Program-made: the position numbers and the translations under genes | Notes under the pieces: generated by a model | The model's input: the letters and a program-made list of their open reading frames with translations, nothing else | Database searches by the model: none | Told to the model about the DNA's origin: nothing | From: Bacteroidota bacterium | GTDB taxonomy: Bacteria; Bacteroidota; Rhodothermia; Rhodothermales; Rubricoccaceae | Assembly (NCBI GenBank): GCA_039821555.1 | Contig: JBCBNX010000009.1 | Location: 1 to 64,000 of the forward strand | Direction of reading: 5' to 3' | Length of the DNA: 64,000 bases | Part shown: one piece after another, positions 46,482 to 56,058 of the stretch | How the letters are laid out: each line of letters begins with the position of its first letter | How positions within the stretch are numbered: position 1 is the stretch's first letter

Positions 46482-47624
46482 CTACGGCGCCTGCGCTGAT
46501 GCCCCAGTGCGGCCTTGGATGCGGCCCCAGAGCCGCCGAAACGCCTCCGCGTCGAGGCTGCCGAGGTCGGGGGGCTGCTGCTCGAACGTCCAGGCTCCGG
46601 CGGCGTCCTGGTGGAGCCAAAACGTGAAGACGAACGGTACCTCGGCGTCGGTGGCGGTCCCGCCGATGCGGCCGAAGCGGAGGTCATGCACGAGGAGCCG
46701 GTCGCCGCGTTGCTCGGCGGCGTACCACCCCTGCGAGAACCACCGGAGCGTTTCGAGCGCCCGCGACCCTTCGGCTGGCGCGAGCAGGTCGGCCCGCTGC
46801 GGGATGACGAGGCCCTGCGTGAGGTCAAGTGTGCCGGGCTCATCGGCGAGCGCATAGGTCTGCGCCACAAACATCGTCTCGTCGTCGGCCCCGTCGAGCG
46901 TGGCGCCGGGGTGGAGCGCGCGGCCGGGCGGCACCTCCACGAGCACGTTCCACGCGAGCGTCGTGAATGGGAGCGCGGCGAGGAGGGTGCGTCCGTCGGC
47001 ATGCTGCGCGTTGGCTACATCGCCGACCGCTGCTCGTGCCCAGGCGTGCGCGGCGAGGCTCCACCCCGCATAGGCCGTGCTCAGCGCTAGCCCCACGACC
47101 ACGATGCGGCGGCGCCACGGGTGATCGCGCCGCAGCACCAGCGCGATGCCCACGCCGAGCACGAGCCACATCGTGTAGAGCGGGTCGATGATGAAGAGCG
47201 AGCCGACCGAGACGGGCGTGTTGCTGAACGGCTGGAAGAGCTGCGTCCCGTAGATCGTGAGCGCGTCGATGAGCGGGTGCGTGACGAGGGCGACGACGGA
47301 AACGGCTGCCCAGAGCCGCCACGAGGTCGCCGCGTGCAGCGCCTCGCTCGCCTGCGGCCCGGCGCGGTCCAGACGCCATCGGTAGAATCGCGCGAGGAGC
47401 CAGCCGAGGAACGGCCCCGCCACGAAGCCGAACAGCAGCCCGTGCGTGAGGCCGCGGTGGAAGTACAGCTCGCCCATCGGGTCGAGGAACGGGTAGGCGA
47501 GAATGTCGAGGTCGGGGAGCGTGCCCGCGACGCCGCCCCAGAGGGCAGCCCGGCCGCCGACGCGCCGCCCGGCTACGGCTTCGCCGCAGGCCGCGCCCAG
47601 CGCGATTTGGGTGAGAGAGTCCAA
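46482..47624 (-). CDS. YdjM-like metal-dependent hydrolase (DUF457), membrane protein
   Basis: The 380-residue protein starts at TTG (MDSLTQIALGAACGEAVAG). It has the LPDLDIL and HRGLTHGLLFG motifs that define the YdjM/DUF457 family, and LVTHPLIDALTIYGTQ. Several membrane helices occupy the first 200 residues, followed by a soluble region of about 180 residues. The conserved Asp/His residues suggest a membrane-embedded phospholipase or hydrolase, but activity is unproven. The TTG start was chosen because homology begins exactly there. Confidence 0.85.
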   Translation of the reverse strand: MDSLTQIALGAACGEAVAGRRVGGRAALWGGVAGTLPDLDILAYPFLDPMGELYFHRGLTHGLLFGFVAGPFLGWLLARFYRWRLDRAGPQASEALHAATSWRLWAAVSVVALVTHPLIDALTIYGTQLFQPFSNTPVSVGSLFIIDPLYTMWLVLGVGIALVLRRDHPWRRRIVVVGLALSTAYAGWSLAAHAWARAAVGDVANAQHADGRTLLAALPFTTLAWNVLVEVPPGRALHPGATLDGADDETMFVAQTYALADEPGTLDLTQGLVIPQRADLLAPAEGSRALETLRWFSQGWYAAEQRGDRLLVHDLRFGRIGGTATDAEVPFVFTFWLHQDAAGAWTFEQQPPDLGSLDAEAFRRLWGRIQGRTGASAQAP

Positions 47625-47820
47625 GAGACGTGCAGAGATATGGAGGTGCACACGTATGAACGAGAGACCGGACAGTCCGTTCAGGCCCGAGGCGAGATCC
47701 GATCCGATCTGCTGCAAACGAGCGGACCGATTGGTCTGCACCTTCGCGGCAAAGCGGCTCTAGGGACTGCCCCCGGCATCGGAGAGCTTGGCACATCGTA
47801 CCGCTTGCCGCTGCCTGCAC

Positions 47821-50517
47821 ATGCCTGCTCTCGCGCTCCTCGCCGCCCTCGCCCTGCTCTCGATGCCCACCGCGGCGCAGTCGCCGTCTGCTGCCAACTC
47901 GGCACGGCCCTCGGCGCCCAGCCCTACCCACGTCCTGCACGCGACTCGGGCCAGCGACATTGATATCGATGGGCGACTCGACGAGGCCGCGTGGGCGACG
48001 GCCGAAGCCGCCTCGGACTTCGTGCAGTTCGCACCGCAAGCTGGCGTGGCCGCCAGCGAGCAAACGACCGCACGCGTGCTCGTCGGGAGGACGACGCTCT
48101 ACGTCGGGCTGCGCCTCGACGACAGCCAGCCGAGTGGCATCGACGACCGCTTAGCCCGCCGCGACACGCCGCCCGCCACCGACGCCGCCTCGGTGATGCT
48201 CGACTCGTACGACGACGACCGCACGGCCTTCGTCTTTCAGGTCACGGCCGCGGGCGTCCAGCGGGACGCGCTCCTCTTCGACGACATCCGCGAGGATGCC
48301 TCCTGGGACGCCGTCTGGGACGTCGCCACCCGCCGCGACGACGCGGGCTGGACGGCCGAGTTTGCTATCCCGCTCGCTCAGCTTCGGTTTGCTGGCGGGG
48401 AGGGGCCGCACACCTGGGGCGTGCAGTTCCGCCGCACGCACTTCCGCACGGGCGAGGTCGCCTACTGGGCGCCGCAGCTGCCGAGCACGTTCGGCATCGT
48501 GAGCCGATTCGGGGCGCTGACGATCCCTGGTGCGCTCCGCGCGCCGCGCGCCGTCGAGGTGCAGCCCTACGTGGCGAGCGCACTCACCCGCGCCCCCGGC
48601 GACGCCGGCGACCCGTTCTACCAAGCTAGCGACCTCGCCCCGAACGTCGGCGTCGACTTCAAGGTGGGGCTGACGAGCGACCTTCGGCTCACGGGCACCG
48701 TCAACCCGGACTTCGGGCAGGTCGAGGCCGACCCAGCGCAGATCAACCTCACGGCCTACGAGCTGTTTTTTCCCGAGCAGCGGCCCTTCTTCATCGAAGG
48801 CTTAGAGGTGTTCAACTACGGGCGCACGCGGTCGTACTTCAACAACAACCGGCCGCTCTTTCTCTACACGCGCCGCATCGGGCGCGGGCCGCAGCGCACG
48901 GCGTTTGTGCCCGGTGCGGCCTACGACGCGGCCGGCGAGGCGGGGACCGTCTACACCGACGCGCCCGCCCAGACGACCATCCTCGGCGCGGCGAAGATGA
49001 CCGGGCGCATCGGCCCATTCACCGTCGGCGTGCTCGATGCCGTCACCGCCCCGGAGTATGGCCGCTTCGCCGTGCGCGGCGGCACCGAAGCGATGGACGA
49101 CCGAGCCCAGATCGAGCCGGCGTCGAACTACCTCGTGGCGCGCGGGCGGGGACGCTTCGGTGCGGCGCAGGTAGGCGGGCTCCTCACGGCGGTGAACCGG
49201 AACACCAACGATGATGCGCTCGCGACGCTACTGCCGAGCCACGAGTACGTCGTCGGAGTCGACGCGGAGTATGCGCTCTCGGACGCCTGGATCGTGAGCG
49301 GGCTGGGCGCGGCGAGCCACGTCGGCGGCAGCGCGGACGCGATGCTCGGCTTGCAGACGGCGTTCCGACGGCTCTACCAGCGCCCCGACGCCGACCACCT
49401 CGCCGTGGACTCCTCACGGACGACGCTCGTCGGCACGACCGCGGAGGTCGCCATCGCGAAGGTGAGCGGGACGCACTGGCGCGGCTCGCTCAGCGCGGCC
49501 TACACCTCGCCCGGCTTCGAGTCGAACGCGCTCGGCTTTCAGACTCGCGCCGACCAGAACTACGTCGGCCTCTCGGTCTTCTACGACGAGCCGGAGGCAC
49601 AGGGCTGGCTGCGGCGCTGGACGGCGAATGTGTTCGGCTCGCTCGGCTACAGCATGGGTTGGGACCGCACGCACTCGTTCATGGGCTGGGGCCTGGGGAT
49701 GGAGTTCGCCAGCCTGTGGAGCGCGCGGCTCAGCGGCTTCGCCAACCTGCGCACCGTCAACGACCGGATCACGCGCGGCGGACCGCTCTGGACCGACCCC
49801 CTCGGCGCACAGGCAAGCCTCACGGTAACCTCGGACCCGCGGAAGGCTGTCGGCGGGACCGGCTACGTCCACGGTGGCGGCGACGAGACCGGCGGCGGCT
49901 TCTACGGCGGCAGCGTGACGATGAACGCCCGCCCAGCGCCCGGCATCGTGGTCTCGCTCGGCCCCGACGTGACGCGCACCGTCTCGCCGTACCAGTACGT
50001 CACCGCCTTCGACGAGCCCGCAGCCGCGGCGACGTTCGGGCGGCGCTACGTCTTCGGGCGCATCGACCGGCTCGACCTCGCGCTCGTCTCCCGCCTCGAC
50101 TGGACGTTCTTGCCCACCGTCTCGCTGCAACTCTACCTCCGCCCGCTCGTCTCGACGGGCCGCTACACCGACTTCCGCGCGTTCACCGAGCCTGGCGTGA
50201 TGGACTTGCCCGTCTATGGCATCGACCTCGGAGCCCTACGCGACAACCCCGACGGCTCCGTCACCATCGATCCGGGCGACGGCGGCGCCACGTTCGAGAT
50301 CGCTGACCGCGACTTTACCTTCCGGGCGCTCCAAGGCAACGCCGTCCTCCGCTGGGAATACCGCCCCGGCTCGACGCTCTTCGCCGTCTGGCAGCAGCAG
50401 CGCTCGGACACCCTCGTGCAGGACGGGCGGCTCCGCGGCCGGGACCTCTCGGCACTCTTCACGGACCCCGGCACGAACGTCTTCCTCGTCAAACTCAGCT
50501 ACTGGCTCGCGCGATGA
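47821..50517 (+). CDS. DUF5916 outer-membrane protein with CBM9-like N-terminal domain
   Basis: The 898-residue protein has a signal peptide (MPALALLAALALLSMPTAAQ). A CBM9-type domain follows (DIDIDGRLDEAAWATAEAAS, then WTAEFAIPLAQLRF). The DUF5916 region is predicted to form a beta-barrel (DFGQVEADPAQINLTAYELF, FFPEQRPFFIEGLEVF, RRIGRGPQ) and ends in LVKLSYWLAR with a terminal aromatic strand. The family is common in Bacteroidota and of unknown function. Its stop overlaps the next ATG by 4 bp (ATGA), tying it to the MocR gene. Confidence 0.92.
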   Translation: MPALALLAALALLSMPTAAQSPSAANSARPSAPSPTHVLHATRASDIDIDGRLDEAAWATAEAASDFVQFAPQAGVAASEQTTARVLVGRTTLYVGLRLDDSQPSGIDDRLARRDTPPATDAASVMLDSYDDDRTAFVFQVTAAGVQRDALLFDDIREDASWDAVWDVATRRDDAGWTAEFAIPLAQLRFAGGEGPHTWGVQFRRTHFRTGEVAYWAPQLPSTFGIVSRFGALTIPGALRAPRAVEVQPYVASALTRAPGDAGDPFYQASDLAPNVGVDFKVGLTSDLRLTGTVNPDFGQVEADPAQINLTAYELFFPEQRPFFIEGLEVFNYGRTRSYFNNNRPLFLYTRRIGRGPQRTAFVPGAAYDAAGEAGTVYTDAPAQTTILGAAKMTGRIGPFTVGVLDAVTAPEYGRFAVRGGTEAMDDRAQIEPASNYLVARGRGRFGAAQVGGLLTAVNRNTNDDALATLLPSHEYVVGVDAEYALSDAWIVSGLGAASHVGGSADAMLGLQTAFRRLYQRPDADHLAVDSSRTTLVGTTAEVAIAKVSGTHWRGSLSAAYTSPGFESNALGFQTRADQNYVGLSVFYDEPEAQGWLRRWTANVFGSLGYSMGWDRTHSFMGWGLGMEFASLWSARLSGFANLRTVNDRITRGGPLWTDPLGAQASLTVTSDPRKAVGGTGYVHGGGDETGGGFYGGSVTMNARPAPGIVVSLGPDVTRTVSPYQYVTAFDEPAAAATFGRRYVFGRIDRLDLALVSRLDWTFLPTVSLQLYLRPLVSTGRYTDFRAFTEPGVMDLPVYGIDLGALRDNPDGSVTIDPGDGGATFEIADRDFTFRALQGNAVLRWEYRPGSTLFAVWQQQRSDTLVQDGRLRGRDLSALFTDPGTNVFLVKLSYWLAR

Positions 50518-52058
50518 ACCACCGCACGGACGCCCCGCTGATCGACCTTGTCGCAGACTTTACGGCCAGTCTCAACGCGGTAGGCCCGACGAAGGACGGC
50601 GCTTCGCAGGCGCCGCTCTACCACCGGCTCCGGGATCACCTGCGTGCCCTGATTCTCCGCGAGCACCTCAGCGCTGGAGCGCGGCTGCCTGCCTCGCGCG
50701 TGCTCGCCCGTGACCTCGGCGTGTCGCGCACGACCGTCGAGCTAGCCTACGACGAACTCGTCGCCGAGGGCTTCGTGGCGCGGCGGCGCGGCGCCGGGAC
50801 CTTCGTAGTCGACCTCCTCCCGACGCGGCCGACGCCGCCCGCCTTGCCGGAGCCGGACGCGTCAACACTCCCGTCTTCGTCCCTCTCGACGCTGGGACAC
50901 CGTCTCACCACGCTTCTCCGCTACCGTGATGCGCCGGAGACGCCCGTCGGCTTTGCGCCGTGCCTGCCGAGCGACGACATCTTCCCGCTCGCAGCATGGA
51001 ACCGGCTCGTGACGGCGGTGCTGCACGAGCGAGGGCGCGACCTCCAGCGCTCGTCGCCGCTCCTGGGCGATGTCGGGCTGCGGACGGCGCTCGCCGACCA
51101 CCTCGCGCGCACGCGCCGCGTCCAGTGCACCCCTGCGCAGCTGCTCATCGTGACGAGCACCCAGCAGGCGTTGTCGCTGCTCGCTCGCGTGCTCGTCGAC
51201 CCCGGCGATGCCGTGTGGATGGAAGACCCCGCCTACCTTGGCGCCCGCGCGGCCTTTGCCGATGCGCGGCTCGTGCCTGTGCCGGTGGACGACGATGGCT
51301 TGGACGTCAAGGTCGGCCTCGATGCCGTGCCCGACGCCTGCCTCGCGTACGTGACGCCGTCGCACCAGTATCCCACCGGCGTGACCCTCTCCGCCGAGCG
51401 CCGCGTGGCCCTTCTGGACTGGGCCGCGCAGACGGGCGCGTGGATTGTCGAGGACGACTACGACAGCGAGTTCCGGCACGTCGGGCAGCCCCTCGCTCCG
51501 CTCCAGAGCTTCGACCGCGCGGGGCGCGTGATCTACGTCGGCACGTTCAACAAGGTGTTGTTTCCGGGCCTACGCCTCGGCTACGTGGTGCTTCCTGAAT
51601 CGCTCGTGGATGTGATCGAGCGCGCGGTGGAGGCGTTTGGCGGCCAGCCTTCGGCGCTCGTGCAGGCGACAGTGGCGGCGTTTGTCGAGCGCGGGCACTT
51701 CGCCGCGCACCTCCGCCGGACGCGCGAGGTCTACCGACGCCGCCGCACCGCGCTCCTTGACGCCGCACAGACTGACCTGGGCACTCTCGTGACGTTGGGA
51801 CCGACCGATACGGGCCTCCACGTCTGCGCCCGGCTCCCTGCGCACACCAACGACCTCGCCGTGTCCGCGCGTGCTGCGGCAGCTGGGCTGCACGTCCCGC
51901 CGTTGTCACCGTGCTATGTCGGCCCTATGAGCTCGCCTGGCCTCCTCCTCGGCTATGCGGGCGTCAACGAGCATGCCCTGCGGCGCGGCGTGGCACAGCT
52001 GACATTGCTGTTGCGCAGCGCCTCGTCCTCCCCCACAATACCTCCGCGCCATGAGTGA
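50514..52058 (+). CDS. MocR/PdxR-type regulator (GntR HTH fused to aminotransferase)
   Basis: The 514-residue protein has an N-terminal GntR winged helix (PLYHRLRDHLRALILREHLS, GARLPASRVLARDLGVSRTT). A fold-type I aminotransferase domain follows with AYVTPSHQYPTG, VEDDYDSEFR and the PLP Lys at about residue 347 in GTFNKVLFPGLRLGY. MocR proteins use PLP or amino compounds as ligands. It overlaps the DUF5916 gene by 4 bp and the GNAT gene by 8 bp. The target genes are not evident; pdxS and pdxT are not nearby. Confidence 0.94.
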   Translation: MNHRTDAPLIDLVADFTASLNAVGPTKDGASQAPLYHRLRDHLRALILREHLSAGARLPASRVLARDLGVSRTTVELAYDELVAEGFVARRRGAGTFVVDLLPTRPTPPALPEPDASTLPSSSLSTLGHRLTTLLRYRDAPETPVGFAPCLPSDDIFPLAAWNRLVTAVLHERGRDLQRSSPLLGDVGLRTALADHLARTRRVQCTPAQLLIVTSTQQALSLLARVLVDPGDAVWMEDPAYLGARAAFADARLVPVPVDDDGLDVKVGLDAVPDACLAYVTPSHQYPTGVTLSAERRVALLDWAAQTGAWIVEDDYDSEFRHVGQPLAPLQSFDRAGRVIYVGTFNKVLFPGLRLGYVVLPESLVDVIERAVEAFGGQPSALVQATVAAFVERGHFAAHLRRTREVYRRRRTALLDAAQTDLGTLVTLGPTDTGLHVCARLPAHTNDLAVSARAAAAGLHVPPLSPCYVGPMSSPGLLLGYAGVNEHALRRGVAQLTLLLRSASSSPTIPPRHE

Positions 52059-52581
52059 CCTCGCCCTCCGTCCTGTCCGCCGTGCCGACCTGGACGCCCT
52101 GGTGGCGCTCTGTGCCGAGCACGCCGCCTACGAGGGCTGCGTCTACGATCCGACGGGCAAGGCGCAGCGGCTCGGCGCCCTGTTGTTCGGCGAGGCCCCA
52201 GGGGTTTACGGCTTCGTCGTCACGCAAGCGGATCGCCTGATTGGCTTCGCCACCTGGATGCCGCAGCTCTCGACCTGGGACGCGGCGCAGTATGCCCACC
52301 TCGACTGTCTCTACCTCCGCCCTGAGGCTCGCGGCCGCGGACTAGGCCGGAGGCTGGTCGCGTGCGTCGTCCAGGCAGCGACCGCAGCCGGGTGCATCCG
52401 CATGGAGTGGCAGACCCCTACGTCCAACGCCTCTGCGATCCGGTTCTACGACCACCTCGGCGCGACTTCCAAAGCGAAGCGTCGGTTCTACCTAGACGGC
52501 GACGCGTGGCAGGCCTTCCACGCTCCCCCCTTGTCGTTCGACGCGGCGCGCCCTCTCGACATCCCACTCTCTAACGCCTGA
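52051..52581 (+). CDS. GNAT N-acetyltransferase
   Basis: A 176-residue single-domain GNAT: LALRPVRRADLDALVALCAE, AHLDCLYLRPEARGRGLGRR (acetyl-CoA loop R-G-x-G-x-G/A equivalent) and the C-terminal AIRFYDHLGATSKAK. The layout is that of the diamine/aminoglycoside-type GNATs. It overlaps the MocR gene end by 8 bp, and a 3-bp gap precedes the DUF1272 gene, indicating one transcript. The substrate is unknown. Confidence 0.9.
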   Translation: MSDLALRPVRRADLDALVALCAEHAAYEGCVYDPTGKAQRLGALLFGEAPGVYGFVVTQADRLIGFATWMPQLSTWDAAQYAHLDCLYLRPEARGRGLGRRLVACVVQAATAAGCIRMEWQTPTSNASAIRFYDHLGATSKAKRRFYLDGDAWQAFHAPPLSFDAARPLDIPLSNA

Positions 52582-52584
52582 CCG

Positions 52585-52800
52585 ATGCTCGAACTCCGAC
52601 CCGCCTGTGAGCGCTGCGGCACCGCCCTGCCGCCCGACTCGCCTCACGCCCGCATCTGCTCGTTCGAGTGCACCTTCTGCGCTGCCTGCGTGGACGGGCC
52701 GTTCGCCGGCGTCTGCCCCAACTGCGGCGGCGGCTTCGTCCCCCGCCCGATCCGCCCAGCCCACCTGCTCGAAAAGTATCCGCCCCTCTCGCCCTCGTGA
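52585..52800 (+). CDS. DUF1272 zinc-ribbon protein
   Basis: The 71-residue protein has eight Cys arranged as CERCGTALPPDS..., ICSFECTFCAACV and GVCPNCGGGFVPRP, matching DUF1272. Probably binds zinc; function unknown. It lies between the GNAT and DinB genes with 3- and 4-bp gaps, consistent with an operon. Confidence 0.9.
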   Translation: MLELRPACERCGTALPPDSPHARICSFECTFCAACVDGPFAGVCPNCGGGFVPRPIRPAHLLEKYPPLSPS

Positions 52801-52804
52801 CGCC

Positions 52805-53341
52805 ATGACTACGCTCACACTCCCCGGCGACAGCGACGCGTCGACCGTCGCCCGCTACCGCCGCGCCCTCCTCGACCTGCTTGGCAGCGCCGATCCGCTC
52901 GACGTGCTCCGCACGATGCCATCGTGGTGCGCGGACGTCCTGCGTGACACGCCACCTGAGCGACTAAGCGCGGCCGAGGCGCCGGGGCGCTGGTCCGTGG
53001 CCGCCGTGCTGCACCACCTCGCCGACTCGGAGGTCGTGTGGAGCGTCCGCCTCCGCCATACCCTCGCCGAAGAGCGGCCCGCGCTCGCCGGGTATGACCA
53101 GGACCTCTGGGCAGCGCGGCTCCGCTATGAGGTCCGCCCGCCCGGACCCTCCGTGGACGCGTTCAGGGCGATGCGGGCCGTCAACCTGCTCCTCGTCGGG
53201 CAGGCAACCGAGGCAGAGTGGCAGCGGGTCGGGCTACACGGCGAGCGCGGCGAGGAGTCCGTCGCGGACATGGTGCGGCTCTACGCCGGGCACGACCTTG
53301 CCCACCGCGCCCAGATCGAACGCATCCTCGCAGTGGACTAA
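52805..53341 (+). CDS. DinB-family protein
   Basis: A 178-residue four-helix DinB/YfiT-like protein. Metal-ligand His residues lie in RWSVAAVLHHLADSEVVWSV and in the C-terminal GHDLAHRAQIERIL. DinB-fold proteins include thiol-dependent transferases using bacillithiol or mycothiol. With a PIG-L deacetylase 6 kb away this is suggestive, but no direct link is shown. The ATG at 52805 follows the DUF1272 stop by 4 bp. Confidence 0.88.
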   Translation: MTTLTLPGDSDASTVARYRRALLDLLGSADPLDVLRTMPSWCADVLRDTPPERLSAAEAPGRWSVAAVLHHLADSEVVWSVRLRHTLAEERPALAGYDQDLWAARLRYEVRPPGPSVDAFRAMRAVNLLLVGQATEAEWQRVGLHGERGEESVADMVRLYAGHDLAHRAQIERILAVD

Positions 53342-53356
53342 CGCCAGGTTAGACAC

Positions 53357-54274
53357 TCAACACCGCTTTCCAGCGATGCGCAGCGTCACCGTCGGTGTCA
53401 GCCCAAGCCGACGCCGCGCGAGGTTGACCATGCTCCGGTTGTCGGCCTGAACCGAAAAGAGTCCCCGCCCATCTGGGGACTGATGCGCGTGCCGCTCGAT
53501 GGCCGTGCGCAGCAGCGCGAGCGCGAGCGGCGTGCGGACAAAGTCGCGGCGGACCCAGAGCGTCGTGTACTGCCGCACACCGTCCTCGCCGACCTGATGA
53601 AGCAGCATCCACCCGACGACTTCGCCCTGGTAGCGTGCGCCGACGCTGCACGCAGCGTCGAGGCGGTTGGGCTGCTGGAACGGTGAGAGCGCGGCGGGGA
53701 TCGTGTGGCCGATGCGCCGCGTGAGCGCACGGCGCTCGGCTTCGGTCAGCGCCACCCAGTCGAAAAGCGTGCACCCGTCGGGCAGGGCGAGGCCCTGAAA
53801 CGCGGGCGTGTCGAGGACGGCCGCGGTGCCGCGAAAGAGGTACTGCGCCGGGCGCGGCGGGTCCCAGCCCCGCTTGGCGAGGACCGTCTCGACCGCGACG
53901 AGGCTCCGGAGGTCGGTCCGGTAGAGCGCTTGGACCGCTGGGCACCCTGCCTCCGCTAGGCGCGCTTCGAGGCGGCCGAGCAGCGCCGTCGCCATGCCTT
54001 GCTGGCGCTGCGCGGGCACCGTCGCGAGCGAGTAGACCTGCCCGAGTCCGTCGGGACGCACGGCTGCAAGCGCCATCGCCACGACGTGTTCGTTCGCGGC
54101 GTGTTTGTCCGTGACGGCCTGCTCCGCGAGGTACCGTTGCGTTCGCAAGGCGGGGACGGCTTCGAGCCGCCGCCGCCAGCGGTCCTGGATGGGCAAGGCG
54201 GGATCGGCGAGCACCTCCGCGCCGGTCAGCGCGACCGACGCGAAGGACACCCGCTCTAACGTAGACGCCTTCAC
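53357..54274 (-). CDS. GNAT-family acetyltransferase (two-domain)
   Basis: The 305-residue protein has a first GNAT core VYSLATVPAQRQQGMATALL (acetyl-CoA loop Q-R-Q-Q-G-M-A) followed by VQALYRTDLRSLVAVETVLA. A second half contains LWVRRDFVRTPLALALLRTA, then VQADNRSMVNLARRRLGLTP, likely a degenerate second GNAT. It starts at GTG, overlapping the stop of the upstream FG-GAP gene (GTGA). Function unassigned. Confidence 0.82.
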   Translation of the reverse strand: MKASTLERVSFASVALTGAEVLADPALPIQDRWRRRLEAVPALRTQRYLAEQAVTDKHAANEHVVAMALAAVRPDGLGQVYSLATVPAQRQQGMATALLGRLEARLAEAGCPAVQALYRTDLRSLVAVETVLAKRGWDPPRPAQYLFRGTAAVLDTPAFQGLALPDGCTLFDWVALTEAERRALTRRIGHTIPAALSPFQQPNRLDAACSVGARYQGEVVGWMLLHQVGEDGVRQYTTLWVRRDFVRTPLALALLRTAIERHAHQSPDGRGLFSVQADNRSMVNLARRRLGLTPTVTLRIAGKRC

Positions 54275-55809
54275 TCGGGCAGCACCGTCAGCCGCTGCAC
54301 GTCGGCGAACTGCTCACCCGTGACGCGCACGAAATACACCCCCGCGCTCAGGCCCCGGCCAAGCTCAACGCGCTCCGCCACGCCCGTCTCGACGCGGCCG
54401 CGGAACGCCTCCGCTACCTGCCGACCCGCCGCGTCATACACCTGCACCGTCACCTCCTGCGCCTCAGCGACTCGCAGCGTGAACTGCGCACCCGCCGCCG
54501 TCGGGTTCGGGTAGACCTCGCCCAGTTCATGCGTACCGGCTAGCCCTGTGCGCACCTCGGCCGTCGGTCCGTAGGCGCTGTGCCCGTCGGCCTCCACGCG
54601 ACGCAGACGCACCTCCGAAGCACCGTCGCCGAGCGGGCCGGTGTGGAAGCGCACCGCCTCGCCGTCGGTGGCCGAGACGGAGCCGAGGAGGTCGAAGGCA
54701 CCGGCGGAGCCGAGGAGGCGGTGGACCTCGTAGGTAGCGTCGGGGCCGGTGTGGGTCCAGGCGAGGAGCGCGCCGTCGGCGTCGCGGGTGGCGGCCGGAA
54801 GCGGCACGGAAACCGCTGCGAGGCTTGCGCTCCCTGCACGGACGCTTGCGTTTGTGACGTTCTCGAAGTAGCGAACCCCGTTACCGTCAGACCCAAAGGC
54901 GAGGTCGAGGTCGCCATCGGCGTCAAGGTCCACGAGCGCGGGGGTGAGCCCGTCGGTGCCCGTCACGCTCCCGAAGGGATCGCGGTCGATCGGCAGCAAC
55001 ACAAAACGAGGGGCCGTCGGCGTACCGACGTTCCGGTAGGTCCGGAGCGTCCGCTGGAACGAGTCGCTGATGCCTGCAACGAGATCGAGGTCGCCGTCGC
55101 CATCGCCGTCGCCGAACGCGAAGCCGTTGACCGACACAACCCCATCGAAGGGGTTGGCGTCGCCAAACCGCTGCTCAAAGACCGGTGCCTCCGGCGTGCC
55201 GACGTTCTCGAAGTAGGTAGGCACGCCAGTAGGACCGAAGGAGGTGCGCGCACCGGTTGGACCGATGAGGTCAAGGTCTCCGTCATCGTCCAGGTCGGCG
55301 AAGACCGTATCGTCCAACAGGCCAATAAAGCCACTAAATGGATTGTCAGTCCCGAACCGCTCTTCAACGCGCAGCTTGGTCGGCGTGCCGACGTTCTCGA
55401 AGTAGCGTACGGGACCGTCGAACGTGGTGAGCACGACGTCGAGGTCGCCATCGTCGTCGAGGTCAGCGAACGACGGCAACACGACATCGTTGATGTCTAG
55501 ATCGAAGGGCTCAAAGAAGCTCGGATCCACCTGCTTGACGAAGGCCGGGTCGGTCGGTGTCCCGACGTTCTGGTAGACCGTGAACGAGCCGTACTTGTCG
55601 CTGAAGATGAAATCGAAATCGCCGTCGCCGTCGTAATCGGCGAATTTGATGGCCGAGTCTGGATTCAACTCGAGGGCCTCGATGCCTGCGAAGGGAGACG
55701 GATCCGGTTCGATGAACGCGACTTGGGCGTCGGCGTCCGGCACGGTCAGCGCTGCGGCTGCTCCGAGCGCCAGCGTGCCAAGGGAGTGAGGGGAACGGAG
55801 ACGTGGCAT
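54271..55809 (-). CDS. FG-GAP/VCBS-repeat surface protein with T9SS sorting domain, paralog 1
   Basis: About 512 residues with a signal peptide ending AAALTVPDADAQ. About seven repeats bear calcium-loop motifs (FADYDGDGDFDF, ADLDDDGDLDV, FGDGDGDGDLDL, VDLDADGDLDL) alternating with FENVGTPT. The tail (EVYPNPTAAGAQFTLRVAEA ... LTVLPE) is a Por sorting domain. Probably a secreted, calcium-dependent beta-propeller involved in surface contact. It overlaps the GNAT gene by 4 bp. Its paralog lies at 57242-58828. Confidence 0.92.
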   Translation of the reverse strand: MPRLRSPHSLGTLALGAAAALTVPDADAQVAFIEPDPSPFAGIEALELNPDSAIKFADYDGDGDFDFIFSDKYGSFTVYQNVGTPTDPAFVKQVDPSFFEPFDLDINDVVLPSFADLDDDGDLDVVLTTFDGPVRYFENVGTPTKLRVEERFGTDNPFSGFIGLLDDTVFADLDDDGDLDLIGPTGARTSFGPTGVPTYFENVGTPEAPVFEQRFGDANPFDGVVSVNGFAFGDGDGDGDLDLVAGISDSFQRTLRTYRNVGTPTAPRFVLLPIDRDPFGSVTGTDGLTPALVDLDADGDLDLAFGSDGNGVRYFENVTNASVRAGSASLAAVSVPLPAATRDADGALLAWTHTGPDATYEVHRLLGSAGAFDLLGSVSATDGEAVRFHTGPLGDGASEVRLRRVEADGHSAYGPTAEVRTGLAGTHELGEVYPNPTAAGAQFTLRVAEAQEVTVQVYDAAGRQVAEAFRGRVETGVAERVELGRGLSAGVYFVRVTGEQFADVQRLTVLPE

Positions 55810-56058
55810 GAGAGCGAGCAAGGTTGATCAATGAGAGCAGAACCGCCGACGTCGCCCCTCCTGCGACGCAGCACCGTCCACTGGAGCACGAAGGCTCGCT
55901 TGCGAACGACTTAGCCGCATAGTAGGGTGCCCTAGCGCACATCTCCTAACCTGTCCAGCGCCGTACGCCTTGCCCCAGAAACGATGGTGCACGTAGATAG
56001 GAAGGCTCGCGCACGTGCACGGGCGCAGGCACACGGGCCCTCAGCCGCTCTCTCTACC

